The notes under the pieces: generated by a model | Told to the model about the DNA's origin: nothing | The model's input: the letters and a program-made list of their open reading frames with translations, nothing else | Databases searched by the model: none | Translations under genes and position numbers: made by a program | Assembly (NCBI GenBank): GCA_900759565.1 | Contig: CAAEVV010000027.1 | Location: forward strand, 1 to 64,000 | DNA from: an uncultured Collinsella sp. | GTDB taxonomy: Bacteria > Actinomycetota > Coriobacteriia > Coriobacteriales > Coriobacteriaceae | Length of the DNA stretch: 64,000 nt | Direction of reading: 5' to 3' | Shown here: positions 14,982 to 23,686 of the stretch, piece by piece | Numbering within the stretch: position 1 is the stretch's first letter | Layout: the number at the start of each line of letters is the position of its first letter

Positions 14982-17663
14982 CTAGTCCTCGAGCAGGTCC
15001 TCGATAAAGCCGACGCGGTAGTTTTTGAAGATGACCTCGCCGCCGTCTTGCGTGGCATCCAGGTCGACATCGCCCATGATGCCAAAGTCGTGGTCGCCAT
15101 CCTCGTCGGCAAAAATCTGGTGCACGTGCCACACGTGATCGGTCTTCTCGTCGTTCCCGTCAATGGAAAACATCGCGGCGCTGCGGGCATCTCCGTCGGT
15201 GAGGATTTCCTCGTGCTGCTCGTGGTAAGCGTCGAGTGCTTTTTGCCAGCGGATCTCGCTCATGCCCCAGTCGTCGTCGAGCTCGCCCAGGTCGCGAACG
15301 TGCTCGCGGGCGGCAAGGGTCACGCGGCGGAAGAGCGCGTTGCGCACCAATAGCGTGCAGCCGCGACGGTCCGCCACGACCTCGTCGATGCCCTGCGGCG
15401 GCGCAGCATCGAGGGCTGCCGGGTTGCCGGCGTTCTCCCACTCATCCACCAGGCTCGAGTCCACCGAGCGCACCACAAAGCCCAGCCACGAGATAATGTC
15501 GCGCAGGCGCTCGTCGCGCTTCTCGATGGGCACGGTGCGGTCGAGTGAACGGTAGGCCTCTGCTAGGTAGCGCAGCAAAATGCCCTCGGAGCGGGCGATG
15601 CCGAGCTTTTGAATGTAACCCTTAAAATCGCTCGCGCTTTCCAGCATATCGCGCAGGACGCTCTTGGGAGAGAGCTGGTAGTCGTTTGCCCAGGGCACTT
15701 CCTGGCAGTACTTGTCAAAAGCGGCGTCGAGCAAATCCTCGAGCGGCTTTTCATACGTGACGTCTTGGATGTGCTCCAAGCGCTCCTCATACTCGACGCC
15801 GTCAGCCTTCATTTCGGCCATCGCGCGGTCGCGCGCGGCGCGCTCCTGTGCGCGCAGCACCTGCTTGGGATCCTCGAGCGTTGCCTCGACCATCGAGATC
15901 AGATCCATGGTATAGGTCTCGCTCTCGGGGTCGAGCAGCTCCAACGCGGCAAGCAAGAACGGCGAGAGCGGCTGATCGAGTGCGAAGTCCTCGGGCAGAT
16001 CGACCGTCAGCGCGTAGTCGATGTCTGGTGCGGCGTCAGCCGGGGCGTCAGGTGCGGGCGGCACCTCGGTGCGAACGACGACGCCGGAATCGATGAGTGT
16101 GGCGAAGATTTCGTCGGCGCGAACCTCGAGCTTGGCCTTTTCTTCGGGGGTCTGTAAGCTCGTCTCGATGAGGTCGTGTACGCGGGCTCGGGCATCGCCG
16201 CCCTGCTCGACCACGCTAATCACCATGGAGTGTGTGATGCGAAGGCGCGGCTTGAGTGTTTCGGGCTGCGTCTCGATCAGGCACTCAAAGGTCTGCTTGT
16301 TCCAGGTGACAAAGCCCTCGGGGGCCTTCTTCTTTTTAATCTTGCGGAGCTTCTTGGGGTCGTCGCCCGCCTTGGCCATGAGCTTGGCGTTCTCGATCTC
16401 GTGCTCCGGGGCCTCGGCGATCACCATGCCCTCGGTGTCAAAGCCCGAGCGCCCGGCGCGACCAGCGATCTGATGGAACTCACGGGCGCGCAGGCGACGC
16501 ATCTTGTAGCCATCGAACTTGGTGAGCGCGGTGAGCACCACGGTGTGGATGGGTACGTTGATGCCGACGCCGAGCGTATCGGTGCCGCAGATGACGGGCA
16601 GCAGACCCTGCTGCGCTAGGCGCTCGACCAGCAGGCGATAGCGCGGCAACATGCCAGCATGGTGCACACCGACGCCGCATCCAAGCAGGCGTTTGAGAAT
16701 CTTACCAAAGGCCGTTGAAAAGCTCGTTCCCTTGGCCGCTTCTTTGATGGCCTCGCGCTGCTCCTTGCTGGCGATGCCAAAATTGGCGAGCGACTGTGCG
16801 GTCGCAAGGGCAGCATCCTGGCTAAAGTGCACGATATAGAGCGGGGCCTCGCCTCGGCGCATAGCGAGCTCGACGGTGCCCTCGAGGGAGGTCGTCACAT
16901 AGTCGTAGCTCAACGGAACAGGACGCGGGGCATCGACGACCAAGTCGCAAGCAGCGCCGGTGTGCTCCTCGAGTGAGGCGGCGATGGCAGTGACATCTCC
17001 GAGCGTAGCGCTCATGAGCATGAATTGCGTGTGGGGCAGGGTGAGCAGCGGCACCTGCCAGGCCCAACCGCGGTCGGGGTCGGCAAAGTAGTGGAACTCG
17101 TCCATGGCCACGCAGCCCACGTCGGCGTCCTCGCCCTCGCGGAGCGCATCGTTGGCAAGGATTTCGGCCGTGCAGCAGATGACGGGCGCCTTGGTGTTGA
17201 TGTGCATATCGCCGGTGATCATGCCGACGTTATCGCGGCCGAGTACCTGTACCAGATCGAAGAACTTTTCGCTGACCAGAGCCTTGATAGGAGCCGTGTA
17301 ATAACAGCGCTTGCCCTGCGCCATGCCCATAAAGAGCATGCCCAGCGCGACGAGCGATTTACCCGATCCGGTCGGTGTTCCCAAAATGACGTGATCGCCG
17401 GCGGCCAGGTCCATGAGGGCCTCTTCTTGGTGATCCCACAGCTCAATGCCGCGATCGCTCGTCCATTCAAAGAAGCGTTCGAAGGCTTGGTCGGGCGTGA
17501 GCCACGGTTCGGGCTCGCTGCCGTCCTCGGGCTCCCACCAGGTGGGGGAGAGCGCGCCGAGCGAGCCAAACTCGGCTTCGGTTCCCGTGCCGCCCGAGAA
17601 TGAGCTGGCGGCGCCGGCGCCGGAGACGGTGCTGGCGGCGGTATCTGTCGTGGTCTGTGCCAT
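14982..17663 (-). CDS. Ski2-like DEAD/DEAH helicase with DUF3516-type C-terminus
   Basis: An 893-residue superfamily 2 helicase of the Ski2/Mtr4/HelY group. From the ATG at 17663 (product MAQTTTDTAAS; GAGAGAAAG upstream) the motifs are ILGTPTGSGKSLVALG (Walker A), MDEFHYF in place of DExH, LMSATLG, and the motif V/VI regions GTDTLGVGINVP and QIAGRAGRSGFD. About 350 further residues match the uncharacterised actinobacterial DUF3516 region. Actinobacterial HelY-type enzymes are thought to act in RNA processing; that is family knowledge. The open frame continues upstream into the 119-bp element, but that extension is not plausible protein. Confidence 0.88.
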   Translation of the reverse strand: MAQTTTDTAASTVSGAGAASSFSGGTGTEAEFGSLGALSPTWWEPEDGSEPEPWLTPDQAFERFFEWTSDRGIELWDHQEEALMDLAAGDHVILGTPTGSGKSLVALGMLFMGMAQGKRCYYTAPIKALVSEKFFDLVQVLGRDNVGMITGDMHINTKAPVICCTAEILANDALREGEDADVGCVAMDEFHYFADPDRGWAWQVPLLTLPHTQFMLMSATLGDVTAIAASLEEHTGAACDLVVDAPRPVPLSYDYVTTSLEGTVELAMRRGEAPLYIVHFSQDAALATAQSLANFGIASKEQREAIKEAAKGTSFSTAFGKILKRLLGCGVGVHHAGMLPRYRLLVERLAQQGLLPVICGTDTLGVGINVPIHTVVLTALTKFDGYKMRRLRAREFHQIAGRAGRSGFDTEGMVIAEAPEHEIENAKLMAKAGDDPKKLRKIKKKKAPEGFVTWNKQTFECLIETQPETLKPRLRITHSMVISVVEQGGDARARVHDLIETSLQTPEEKAKLEVRADEIFATLIDSGVVVRTEVPPAPDAPADAAPDIDYALTVDLPEDFALDQPLSPFLLAALELLDPESETYTMDLISMVEATLEDPKQVLRAQERAARDRAMAEMKADGVEYEERLEHIQDVTYEKPLEDLLDAAFDKYCQEVPWANDYQLSPKSVLRDMLESASDFKGYIQKLGIARSEGILLRYLAEAYRSLDRTVPIEKRDERLRDIISWLGFVVRSVDSSLVDEWENAGNPAALDAAPPQGIDEVVADRRGCTLLVRNALFRRVTLAAREHVRDLGELDDDWGMSEIRWQKALDAYHEQHEEILTDGDARSAAMFSIDGNDEKTDHVWHVHQIFADEDGDHDFGIMGDVDLDATQDGGEVIFKNYRVGFIEDLLED

Positions 17664-17786
17664 GTGGTTGCTTTCTCTCGCGATTGTCCGCCAACTATTA
17701 TGGCGTAGCGGCGGCGCGGGGTGCCAGCGCGCGAGAAAATGCAGGAAATGGGCGTTCTGCCCGGCCGTTTGGTGCAGTTGCCAGCT

Positions 17787-17905
17787 AAGTGAGTAGACTT
17801 TTTGCAATATCGCGAGCACATGGCTTTTGCGCAAGAGCTCTACCTGCGGTTTTAGTTTTCGTTATGCGGGTTGTGCTTGGCTATTGCAAAAAAGTCTACT
17901 CACTT
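17787..17905. repeat. 119-bp hairpin element, copy 3
   Basis: It has the same ends as copy 2 (AAGTGAGTAGACTTTTT and AAAAAGTCTACTCACTT, with CT/AG flanks at 17785-17907) and the same loop, TACCTGCGG, at 17841-17849. Its inner stem differs in sequence from copies 1 and 2 but remains paired (TTGCAATA with TATTGCAA, GAGCACA with TGTGCTT). It lies between the helicase start and the trmB stop. Confidence 0.85.
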
Positions 17906-17972
17906 AGGTTTGAGGGTCGTTCGCTGACGCCTATTTTCACTTGTTTGCCGACGCCGCGACCATCAGAAGCCC

Positions 17973-18812
17973 CTAGGACTCCTGCGGCAGGCGCTTCTTG
18001 CCTTTGCGGGCGCGGTTTCTAAAGTTCTCGACGGCCTCTTCCATGCCCAGAGGTACATAGGTGAGCGCATCGAGGTTTTCGGGCAGGTAGCAGGCAAGGC
18101 TTTGCTCCTGCGCGCGGCCCGCCGCGAGCTGTTCATCGCTGGGCTGCGCTCCAGGTGTGGCGCGAATGCCATAGACGGCGGCACCCATCTCGCGCGTGCG
18201 GCGCTCGTACTCGGTCTCGGGATGCTCGGGATGGTCGCGGCGTACGTCGTCACTTACCCAAAGCGTGTCGTAGCCGGCCGCGGCAAACTGTCCCAGGGCG
18301 TAATCGCGCAATGGTTTGCTGTCGGTGCGCAGCGTGACGGTGGCGTTGGCTGCAAAGAGCGGGCGGTAGAGCATCAAATGGTCGACATGGACGAGTCGTT
18401 TTTTGGCGTACTTGGCCTTGGGCTGCGGCGTGGGAAAGTTGATGGTGATGGCATCGAGCTCGCCTGCGGCAAATAGCTGTGGCAGCGATGCGGCGCCTCG
18501 GGGCAGGACGAGTGCGTTGGATAGCTCCTGCTCGCAGATTTTCTGCGCGGCATAGGCAATGCAGATGGGCTCCTGGTCCATGCCGATAAAGAGGGTGTTT
18601 GGCTCGTGGCCCGCGCGCTCTACAAGGTACGTTCCCTTGCCACAGCCAAGATCCAGGTGAAGGTGCTCGAAGGGCTTGCTGCCTGCGGGCGCACAGGCCT
18701 TGCGCCAATCTCCGGCATAAGCCTCGGGGTTTGTCTCAATCGCATCGGCGTAGCGTTCCAGGCGCTCCTCGAGCACAAAGTTCTTAGGCGTGCGAACGTG
18801 GACGGCTCCCAT
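17973..18812 (-). CDS. trmB: tRNA (guanine-N7)-methyltransferase
   Basis: TrmB methylates G46 in the tRNA variable loop using SAM. The 279-residue protein shows the SAM site LDLGCGKGTYL (54-64), the acidic FIGMDQEP after strand 2, and a TrmB-like INFPTPQPKAKYAKKRLVH in place of FPDPWPKKRHHKRRL. The catalytic region is recognisable but divergent. The C-terminal 60 residues, rich in Arg/Lys, extend beyond the usual roughly 220-residue family length. No strong ribosome site is seen, so the start is by length. A Trm9-like gene lies 118 bp upstream on the same strand. Confidence 0.85.
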   Translation of the reverse strand: MGAVHVRTPKNFVLEERLERYADAIETNPEAYAGDWRKACAPAGSKPFEHLHLDLGCGKGTYLVERAGHEPNTLFIGMDQEPICIAYAAQKICEQELSNALVLPRGAASLPQLFAAGELDAITINFPTPQPKAKYAKKRLVHVDHLMLYRPLFAANATVTLRTDSKPLRDYALGQFAAAGYDTLWVSDDVRRDHPEHPETEYERRTREMGAAVYGIRATPGAQPSDEQLAAGRAQEQSLACYLPENLDALTYVPLGMEEAVENFRNRARKGKKRLPQES

Positions 18813-18868
18813 GAGGCTCCTTGGTCATAAGTATGGAACGCATAGCTGCACGTTCCGTCAATGGATTG

Positions 18869-18893
18869 AAAAAGGGCGGGCATAGTTTGCCCG
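18869..18893 (-). terminator. Intrinsic terminator after the Trm9-like gene
   Basis: On the minus strand, CGGGCA AACTA TGCCCG is followed by CCCTTTTTC. It separates the methyltransferase from trmB. Confidence 0.65.
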
Positions 18894-18930
18894 GAAGATG
18901 CGGTGCGGCTCGGCGGCGAGTCGTCGATGC

Positions 18931-19803
18931 CTACAGGCGCTTGAGAATCACATAGCGGTTGAGCTCGCCGCTACGACCGTCGGCATGGAAGCGCTCAAGC
19001 TCACGCACGGGGACCTCGCCGCTCTTGTAGAACGTACGGACGCCGCGCACCAGGTCGGTGATCTGCTGATCGTCAAAGTGATGGCAATAGCGGTAGGCGT
19101 GGCGGTCGTTTTGCCAGCCAATGAGGTGGTCGCCGGCTTCAAACTGGGCGGAATCGTAACCCTCAAACGGCGGGGTGAGCTCGGCGCGGGCTTCGGCACG
19201 AACAGCCTTGCGCGCCATGCGCTCGTCGTTCATAAACTCCCAAAAGCTGATGGCGATGATGCCGCCCGGGCGCGTCTGGCGCACCAGAGCGTCGAGCACG
19301 CGTACACGGTACTCGCACGACGGCACATGGTGCATAAAGCCAAAGCAGACCGAGATGTCGGCGAGCGGGGCGTCGAAAAGCACGTCGGGTGTCTCGGCGG
19401 GGTTGAGCTTCATGAGGGCGTCGAGCACATCGAGTTCCTGGAAGTGCAGGTTGGGAATGCGCAGCGCGTGGCCATGTGCATCGATGGCCAGGTCTTGGCA
19501 CGAGTCGACACCATAGAACTCAAACGGGCAGCTGGCATCTGCCGAGGGGTTTGCGCCATCGACGCCCTTGGCGGCAAGTGCGCCGCCGGCGGCAAAGTTC
19601 TCGAATCGCATATTGCCACAGGCAAGATCGAAGACGCGGACGGGATGCTCGATCGTGGCGACGTCGAGCTGTTCGAGCGCGATATCCATGGTGCGTACCC
19701 AGCCGGGCCACGGGGCCTGGCGCGTATCGGAAAAGGAAGCGGAGTGCTCGCGATAGAACGTGTTGTTGAGCTGGATGAGCGATGAGGCGAAATCGCGGTT
19801 CAC
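18931..19803 (-). CDS. SAM methyltransferase resembling eukaryotic Trm9/ALKBH8
   Basis: A 290-residue class I methyltransferase from the GTG at 19803, which follows GGAGGGAG. The N-terminal motif FYREHSASFSDTRQAPWPGW (17-36) closely parallels the 'HFSxTRxxPWPxV' signature of yeast Trm9 and human ALKBH8. It is followed by a SAM loop (FDLACGNMRF) and CFGFMHHVPSCEYRVRVLDA, like the Trm9 'HHxSTxERR' segment. Trm9 methyl-esterifies cm5U at the tRNA wobble position (known). A bacterial Elp3, which would make cm5U, is encoded 2 kb away. The wobble-uridine role is therefore a testable inference, not shown. Confidence 0.65.
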   Translation of the reverse strand: MNRDFASSLIQLNNTFYREHSASFSDTRQAPWPGWVRTMDIALEQLDVATIEHPVRVFDLACGNMRFENFAAGGALAAKGVDGANPSADASCPFEFYGVDSCQDLAIDAHGHALRIPNLHFQELDVLDALMKLNPAETPDVLFDAPLADISVCFGFMHHVPSCEYRVRVLDALVRQTRPGGIIAISFWEFMNDERMARKAVRAEARAELTPPFEGYDSAQFEAGDHLIGWQNDRHAYRYCHHFDDQQITDLVRGVRTFYKSGEVPVRELERFHADGRSGELNRYVILKRL

Positions 19804-20070
19804 GGCGCGGAACTCCCTCCGTTGGCGGTGCGAAATAAACAGTACGACCATACTACCGTTAACGCCGCAACGGGGACAACCGAGCTGCGGGTCATTGCTT
19901 TGTTTGGACACATTTCCGCAGCTCATATGTGCCCGCAACCGCCGGTTGTCAAAAATCTCACTAAAATAGGTGGCATGTTTTTGGCGGTGGCGGATACATT
20001 TTTAACTGTGCAAGGCGCCTTAAGAACAAAAACGGTCCGGCGGCACGGCTGGCATCACATAGGAGGAACC
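19804..20070. other. Divergent intergenic region before the XRE gene
   Basis: This 267-bp gap between divergent genes holds the GTG ribosome site of the methyltransferase on one side and AGGAGG (20061-20066) for the XRE gene on the other. AT-rich stretches at 19945-19970 and 20000-20012 are likely promoter areas, but I cannot define boxes. Confidence 0.35.
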
Positions 20071-20787
20071 ATGAATGTAGAAACTGCGCAGCGGCTCGCC
20101 GACCTTCGCCGCAGCAAGGGCTTTAGCCAAGAAGGGCTGGCACGAAAGCTGGGGCTGTCGCGCCAGGCGGTCAGTAAATGGGAGCGCGCGGAGAGCTCGC
20201 CCGATACCGAGAACCTGATCTCGCTCGCCAAGCTCTATGGCGTGAGCCTGGACGAGCTGCTCAATCCGAGCGATGAGATCGAGGACGATATCGAGTTTGA
20301 GAACGAGGACCGCGCCCGTCAGCGCGAGGCCGAGGCAGCAGAGCGCGCTCGCACCCATGAGGCGGCGGCGCGCGCTACCGAGGCGGCAACGCAGGCGAGT
20401 GATGCCGCCGCCAAGGCGGCGCAAGCGGCAAGCTGGAGTGCGCAGGCCGCCAATGCCGCTACGGCGCAGGCGACGAGTGGCGGCGCAGTTGGCTCGACTC
20501 CGGTGAAGGGCCCGTTCCAGTCGTTCCCGTATTGGGCCGTGTGCTGGCTGCTGTTCTTTTTGCTGATGTTCCTGTTTGGTGCCGGCCCCTTTGCCGCGCT
20601 GATCTTCTTCACGATTCCCATCTATCACTGGGTGGCGCGTGCGCTCGATGGTGATTGGGCGCGTGGAGATATTCAGGTTGGTCCGGCGCCGGCGGCGGCT
20701 AGGGCTCAGAATACTTCCGCTTCAGTTGATACTGACGTGGCTACCGCGACCACCGCTGAGCCGATCGCCAAAGAGGGTGATGAATGA
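20071..20787 (+). CDS. Membrane-anchored XRE-family regulator
   Basis: A 238-residue protein. Residues 5-60 form a Cro/C1-type helix-turn-helix (RLADLRRSKGFSQEGLARKL, LSRQAVSKWERAESSPDTEN). Residues 70-140 are Ala/Glu/Arg-rich and probably coiled coil. Residues about 152-195 contain hydrophobic segments (YWAVCWLLFFLLMFLFGAG, FAALIFFTIPIYHW) that should place it in the membrane. AGGAGG lies 5 nt before the ATG. The stop overlaps the start of the next gene by 4 nt, so the two are translationally coupled. A membrane-bound regulator paired with a surface-sensor-like protein suggests envelope sensing (inference). Confidence 0.8.
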   Translation: MNVETAQRLADLRRSKGFSQEGLARKLGLSRQAVSKWERAESSPDTENLISLAKLYGVSLDELLNPSDEIEDDIEFENEDRARQREAEAAERARTHEAAARATEAATQASDAAAKAAQAASWSAQAANAATAQATSGGAVGSTPVKGPFQSFPYWAVCWLLFFLLMFLFGAGPFAALIFFTIPIYHWVARALDGDWARGDIQVGPAPAAARAQNTSASVDTDVATATTAEPIAKEGDE

Positions 20788-21683
20788 TGAAGCTTTCGCA
20801 TGAATCCAAGGTACGCTTGGGCGTTGGCATCGGAGCGTTTGTGCTCATCATCGGGCTTGTATTTGGTGCCTCGCGGCTATTGGCTCATTCCAATATGGTG
20901 CGAACGACCGCTATTCTATCCGGCGATTTGTCTGATTTTGACGATATGTTTGACGACGATGATCTCTTGGATAGCGGTAACTATTCCGCTCGGCCTCAGC
21001 AGCTTTCGTGTACGACCTTTGATGCTGATGAGTTTCGCTACCTCGATTTCGATATCGATGCGGCTACGGTGGACGTCAAGGTTGTTGATGGCAACAAGGC
21101 TCGCGTTATCGAGCGGGGGCGCATTGCCAATGGTATGGATGCCTCCAAGGCCGCGACGCAGAACATCGCATCCGTCGAGGACTCGACGCTCAAGGTTTCT
21201 CAGTTTGGAAGTGATGACGGTAAGGCAATTGACCGCTCGGTTACGGTTGAGCTGCCGCGCCGTGTTGCCGAGCATCTGAAGGGAATCAACGCGCACGTGG
21301 GCTCGGGTGATCTGCAGATTGCCGGTGTCACCTGTGATGGTTTCGACCTTTTCCTGGGTGCGGGAGATGTAGGGTTTGCGGGCAGCGTGACTGATGCGCT
21401 TAGTGCAGAGGTCGGGTCGGGCGATGTAACGTTCGAGCTCTACCAGGCCCCCGCGAAGTCGATGGACGTGAGTGTGGGCTCGGGCGATGTGGAGATGACG
21501 GTTCCGAACTCGACGGGCTTTAAGGCGAGCCTCACCTTGGGCAGCGGCGACTTCGAGAGCGATTTCCTTCCGCTTGGCTACGACGGCGAGACCATTTTGA
21601 ATCTTGAATTCGATAACGGTGACAAGTCTGCCACGTATCGTTTTGAGGTCGGTTCGGGCGACATGTCGTTTGATTCGGAGTGA
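20784..21683 (+). CDS. DUF4097-type membrane-anchored beta-repeat protein
   Basis: A 299-residue protein with one N-terminal transmembrane segment (about residues 11-33), an acidic linker (FDDMFDDDDLLD), and an extracytoplasmic beta-strand domain. Six copies of a turn motif recur about every 20-30 residues: HVGSGDLQI, LGAGDVGF, VGSGDVTF, VGSGDVEM, LGSGDFES and VGSGDMSF. This is the pattern of the DUF4097 'putative adhesin' family, a right-handed beta-solenoid. It overlaps the upstream XRE gene and is followed by a terminator. In Firmicutes, related proteins sit with Lia/PspC-type envelope stress genes; a similar role here is inferred. Confidence 0.8.
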   Translation: MMKLSHESKVRLGVGIGAFVLIIGLVFGASRLLAHSNMVRTTAILSGDLSDFDDMFDDDDLLDSGNYSARPQQLSCTTFDADEFRYLDFDIDAATVDVKVVDGNKARVIERGRIANGMDASKAATQNIASVEDSTLKVSQFGSDDGKAIDRSVTVELPRRVAEHLKGINAHVGSGDLQIAGVTCDGFDLFLGAGDVGFAGSVTDALSAEVGSGDVTFELYQAPAKSMDVSVGSGDVEMTVPNSTGFKASLTLGSGDFESDFLPLGYDGETILNLEFDNGDKSATYRFEVGSGDMSFDSE

Positions 21684-21730
21684 CGGGCGGTTATCGAAGA
21701 CTTATACACCATAGCTGCGCTGTTTGATGG

Positions 21731-21770
21731 AGGCGCCGGAGCCGTGACGGGCTCCGGCGCCTTTGCCTTT
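21731..21770 (+). terminator. Intrinsic terminator after the DUF4097 gene
   Basis: A 13-bp stem (AGGCGCCGGAGCC with GGCTCCGGCGCCT) and 6-nt loop are followed by TTGCCTTT, 12 bp before the elp3 start. Confidence 0.8.
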
Positions 21771-21781
21771 ACAATGGGGTC

Positions 21782-23686
21782 ATGGAACAGATTATCTTGA
21801 ACATACTCGAGGCTCTGCGTCGCGGCGAGACCGTGGACGACAAAGCGCTCGTCAAACTGATACATGCCGAGGCGCGCCGTGAGGGTGCCGACAAACGCGA
21901 TTTGGCCAAGCGCCGCCTGCTGCCGTTTTACCAGCGGGTGAAGCGCGAGGAGCCGGCGCGTTGGGTTGGGTGGAATGTCGATTCCGATCTGGAGCGTCAA
22001 CTGCTGCAGGTGTTGCGCATGAAGCCGCGCCGCACGGCTTCGGGCGTGGCGACCATTACCGTCATCACCAAGCCGTGGCCGTGCTCGGGCGATTGCCTGT
22101 TTTGCCCCAACGACCTGCGCATGCCCAAGAGCTATCTGCACGCTGAGCCGGCGTGTGCCCGTGCGGAGCAAAATTGCTTTGACCCGTATCTGCAGGTGAG
22201 CGCTCGTCTGACCGCGCTTTCGCAGATGGGGCATGCGACCGACAAGATAGAGCTCATCGTGCTCGGTGGCACCTGGAGCGACTATCCGCAAGGGTACCAG
22301 ACATGGTTTATGTCGGAACTTTTCCGTGCGCTCAATGACGATGCCGTCGCCGGCGTGGCGGCAAACCCCATGTTGGCGCGTCCGGGCATCAGTCGTGCCG
22401 AGGCGGGGCGCCTGCTCGATGACGCTCCCGCCGATGCCCTGCCGCCGGTGGTAACAGAGCGCCGCGAGCGCTATCGGGCTGCCGGCATTGCGACAGACGA
22501 GGCTGAGCTTGCTGCCGGCGTTGCCGATGAGCAGGGGCGTGTGGATGCTGTCGTTGGTGGCTATAACCGCGCGGTGCGTCGTCTGTACGGCCCTGGTACG
22601 CCATGGGGCGAGGCTGCCGAGTGGCAGACGGCAACGATGGAGGAGCTTGAGCGTCAGCAGCGCATCAACGAGACGGCGAAGCATCGCGTGGTGGGGCTCG
22701 TTATCGAGACGCGCCCCGATGCCGTAACGCCGCAGGCCCTCACGCTCATCCGCCGCCTGGGTTGCACCAAGATTCAGATGGGTATTCAGAGTCTCGACCA
22801 ACATTTGCTCGATATCAACGAGCGTCGCATTTCGGTGGCGCAGATCGAGCGGGCGTTTTCGCTTGCGCGCTTGTTTGGCTTTAAGATCCACGCGCACTTT
22901 ATGCTCAACTTGTTGGGCGCTACGCCCGAGGGGGACAAGCGCGACTACGAGCGCTTTATGACCGAGGGCGCTTTTATGCCCGACGAGGTCAAGGTCTACC
23001 CGTGCGCGCTCATCGAGGGCTCGCGTTTGGTGGGCTGCTACGAGCGCGGCGAGTGGCGCCCCTATACCGAGGAAGAGCTGCTCGATGTGCTGGCCGACGA
23101 CATCGTGGTGACGCCGGCGTTCTGCCGCATTAGTCGCATGATCCGCGACTTTAGTTCCGACGACATTATGGTGGGCAACAAGAAGCCCAACCTGCGCCAG
23201 CTCGTTGAGAATCGCCTGGCTGCTCGGGGTGATGGTGCGACGGTGCGTGAGATTCGCTATCGCGAGATCAGCACGGCGGGTGCCGACTTGGATGAGCTAT
23301 CTCTTGATGAGGTCGCATACGAGACACCGGTGACGAGCGAACGCTTTTTGCAGTGGGTGACACCGCGGGGCAAGATCGCGGGCTTTTTGCGGTTGTCGCT
23401 GCCCGACCATTCGTTTGTTGCCACGCATGCGGACGAGTTGCCGACGACGCCGGACGAGGCAATGATTCGCGAGGTGCACGTGTATGGCATGGCGGCACGT
23501 GTGGGCGATCAGGGCCAGGCGGCTCAGCATCATGGGCTGGGGCGTTTGCTCGTAGAGCGTGCGTGCGAGATCGCCCGGGATGCCGGCTATGCGCGCGTCA
23601 ACGTGATCAGCGCGATCGGTACGCGCGAGTACTATCGCCATTTGGGTTTTTATGACCACGGACTCTATCTGCAAAAGGAGCTCTAG
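21782..23686 (+). CDS. elp3: Elp3-family radical SAM/GNAT tRNA wobble uridine enzyme
   Basis: A 634-residue homologue of the Elongator catalytic subunit. It adds a carboxymethyl group to C5 of U34 in tRNA using SAM radical chemistry and acetyl-CoA. The radical SAM cluster cysteines are C101, C105 and C108 in PCSGDCLFCPND; GGTWSDYPQGYQTWF and IETRPDAVTPQAL are highly conserved Elp3 segments. The GNAT domain is at the C-terminus (EVHVYGMAARVG..., GLGRLLVERACEIAR, YYRHLGFYDHGLYLQKEL). Bacteria with Elp3 are a minority, and Elp3 usually works alone there (family knowledge). The next gene begins immediately after the stop codon. Confidence 0.93.
   Translation: MEQIILNILEALRRGETVDDKALVKLIHAEARREGADKRDLAKRRLLPFYQRVKREEPARWVGWNVDSDLERQLLQVLRMKPRRTASGVATITVITKPWPCSGDCLFCPNDLRMPKSYLHAEPACARAEQNCFDPYLQVSARLTALSQMGHATDKIELIVLGGTWSDYPQGYQTWFMSELFRALNDDAVAGVAANPMLARPGISRAEAGRLLDDAPADALPPVVTERRERYRAAGIATDEAELAAGVADEQGRVDAVVGGYNRAVRRLYGPGTPWGEAAEWQTATMEELERQQRINETAKHRVVGLVIETRPDAVTPQALTLIRRLGCTKIQMGIQSLDQHLLDINERRISVAQIERAFSLARLFGFKIHAHFMLNLLGATPEGDKRDYERFMTEGAFMPDEVKVYPCALIEGSRLVGCYERGEWRPYTEEELLDVLADDIVVTPAFCRISRMIRDFSSDDIMVGNKKPNLRQLVENRLAARGDGATVREIRYREISTAGADLDELSLDEVAYETPVTSERFLQWVTPRGKIAGFLRLSLPDHSFVATHADELPTTPDEAMIREVHVYGMAARVGDQGQAAQHHGLGRLLVERACEIARDAGYARVNVISAIGTREYYRHLGFYDHGLYLQKEL

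Noticed and set aside
17664..17834. N-terminal extension of the Ski2-like helicase into element copy 3
   Set aside because: The extension is translated from the repeat and intergenic sequence. The ATG at 17663 has the ribosome site and the plausible N-terminus.
6337..17905. 119-bp elements as intact insertion sequences
   Set aside because: They are too short to code for a transposase and none is present in them. No target-site duplications are obvious by eye. A MITE or structured element fits better.
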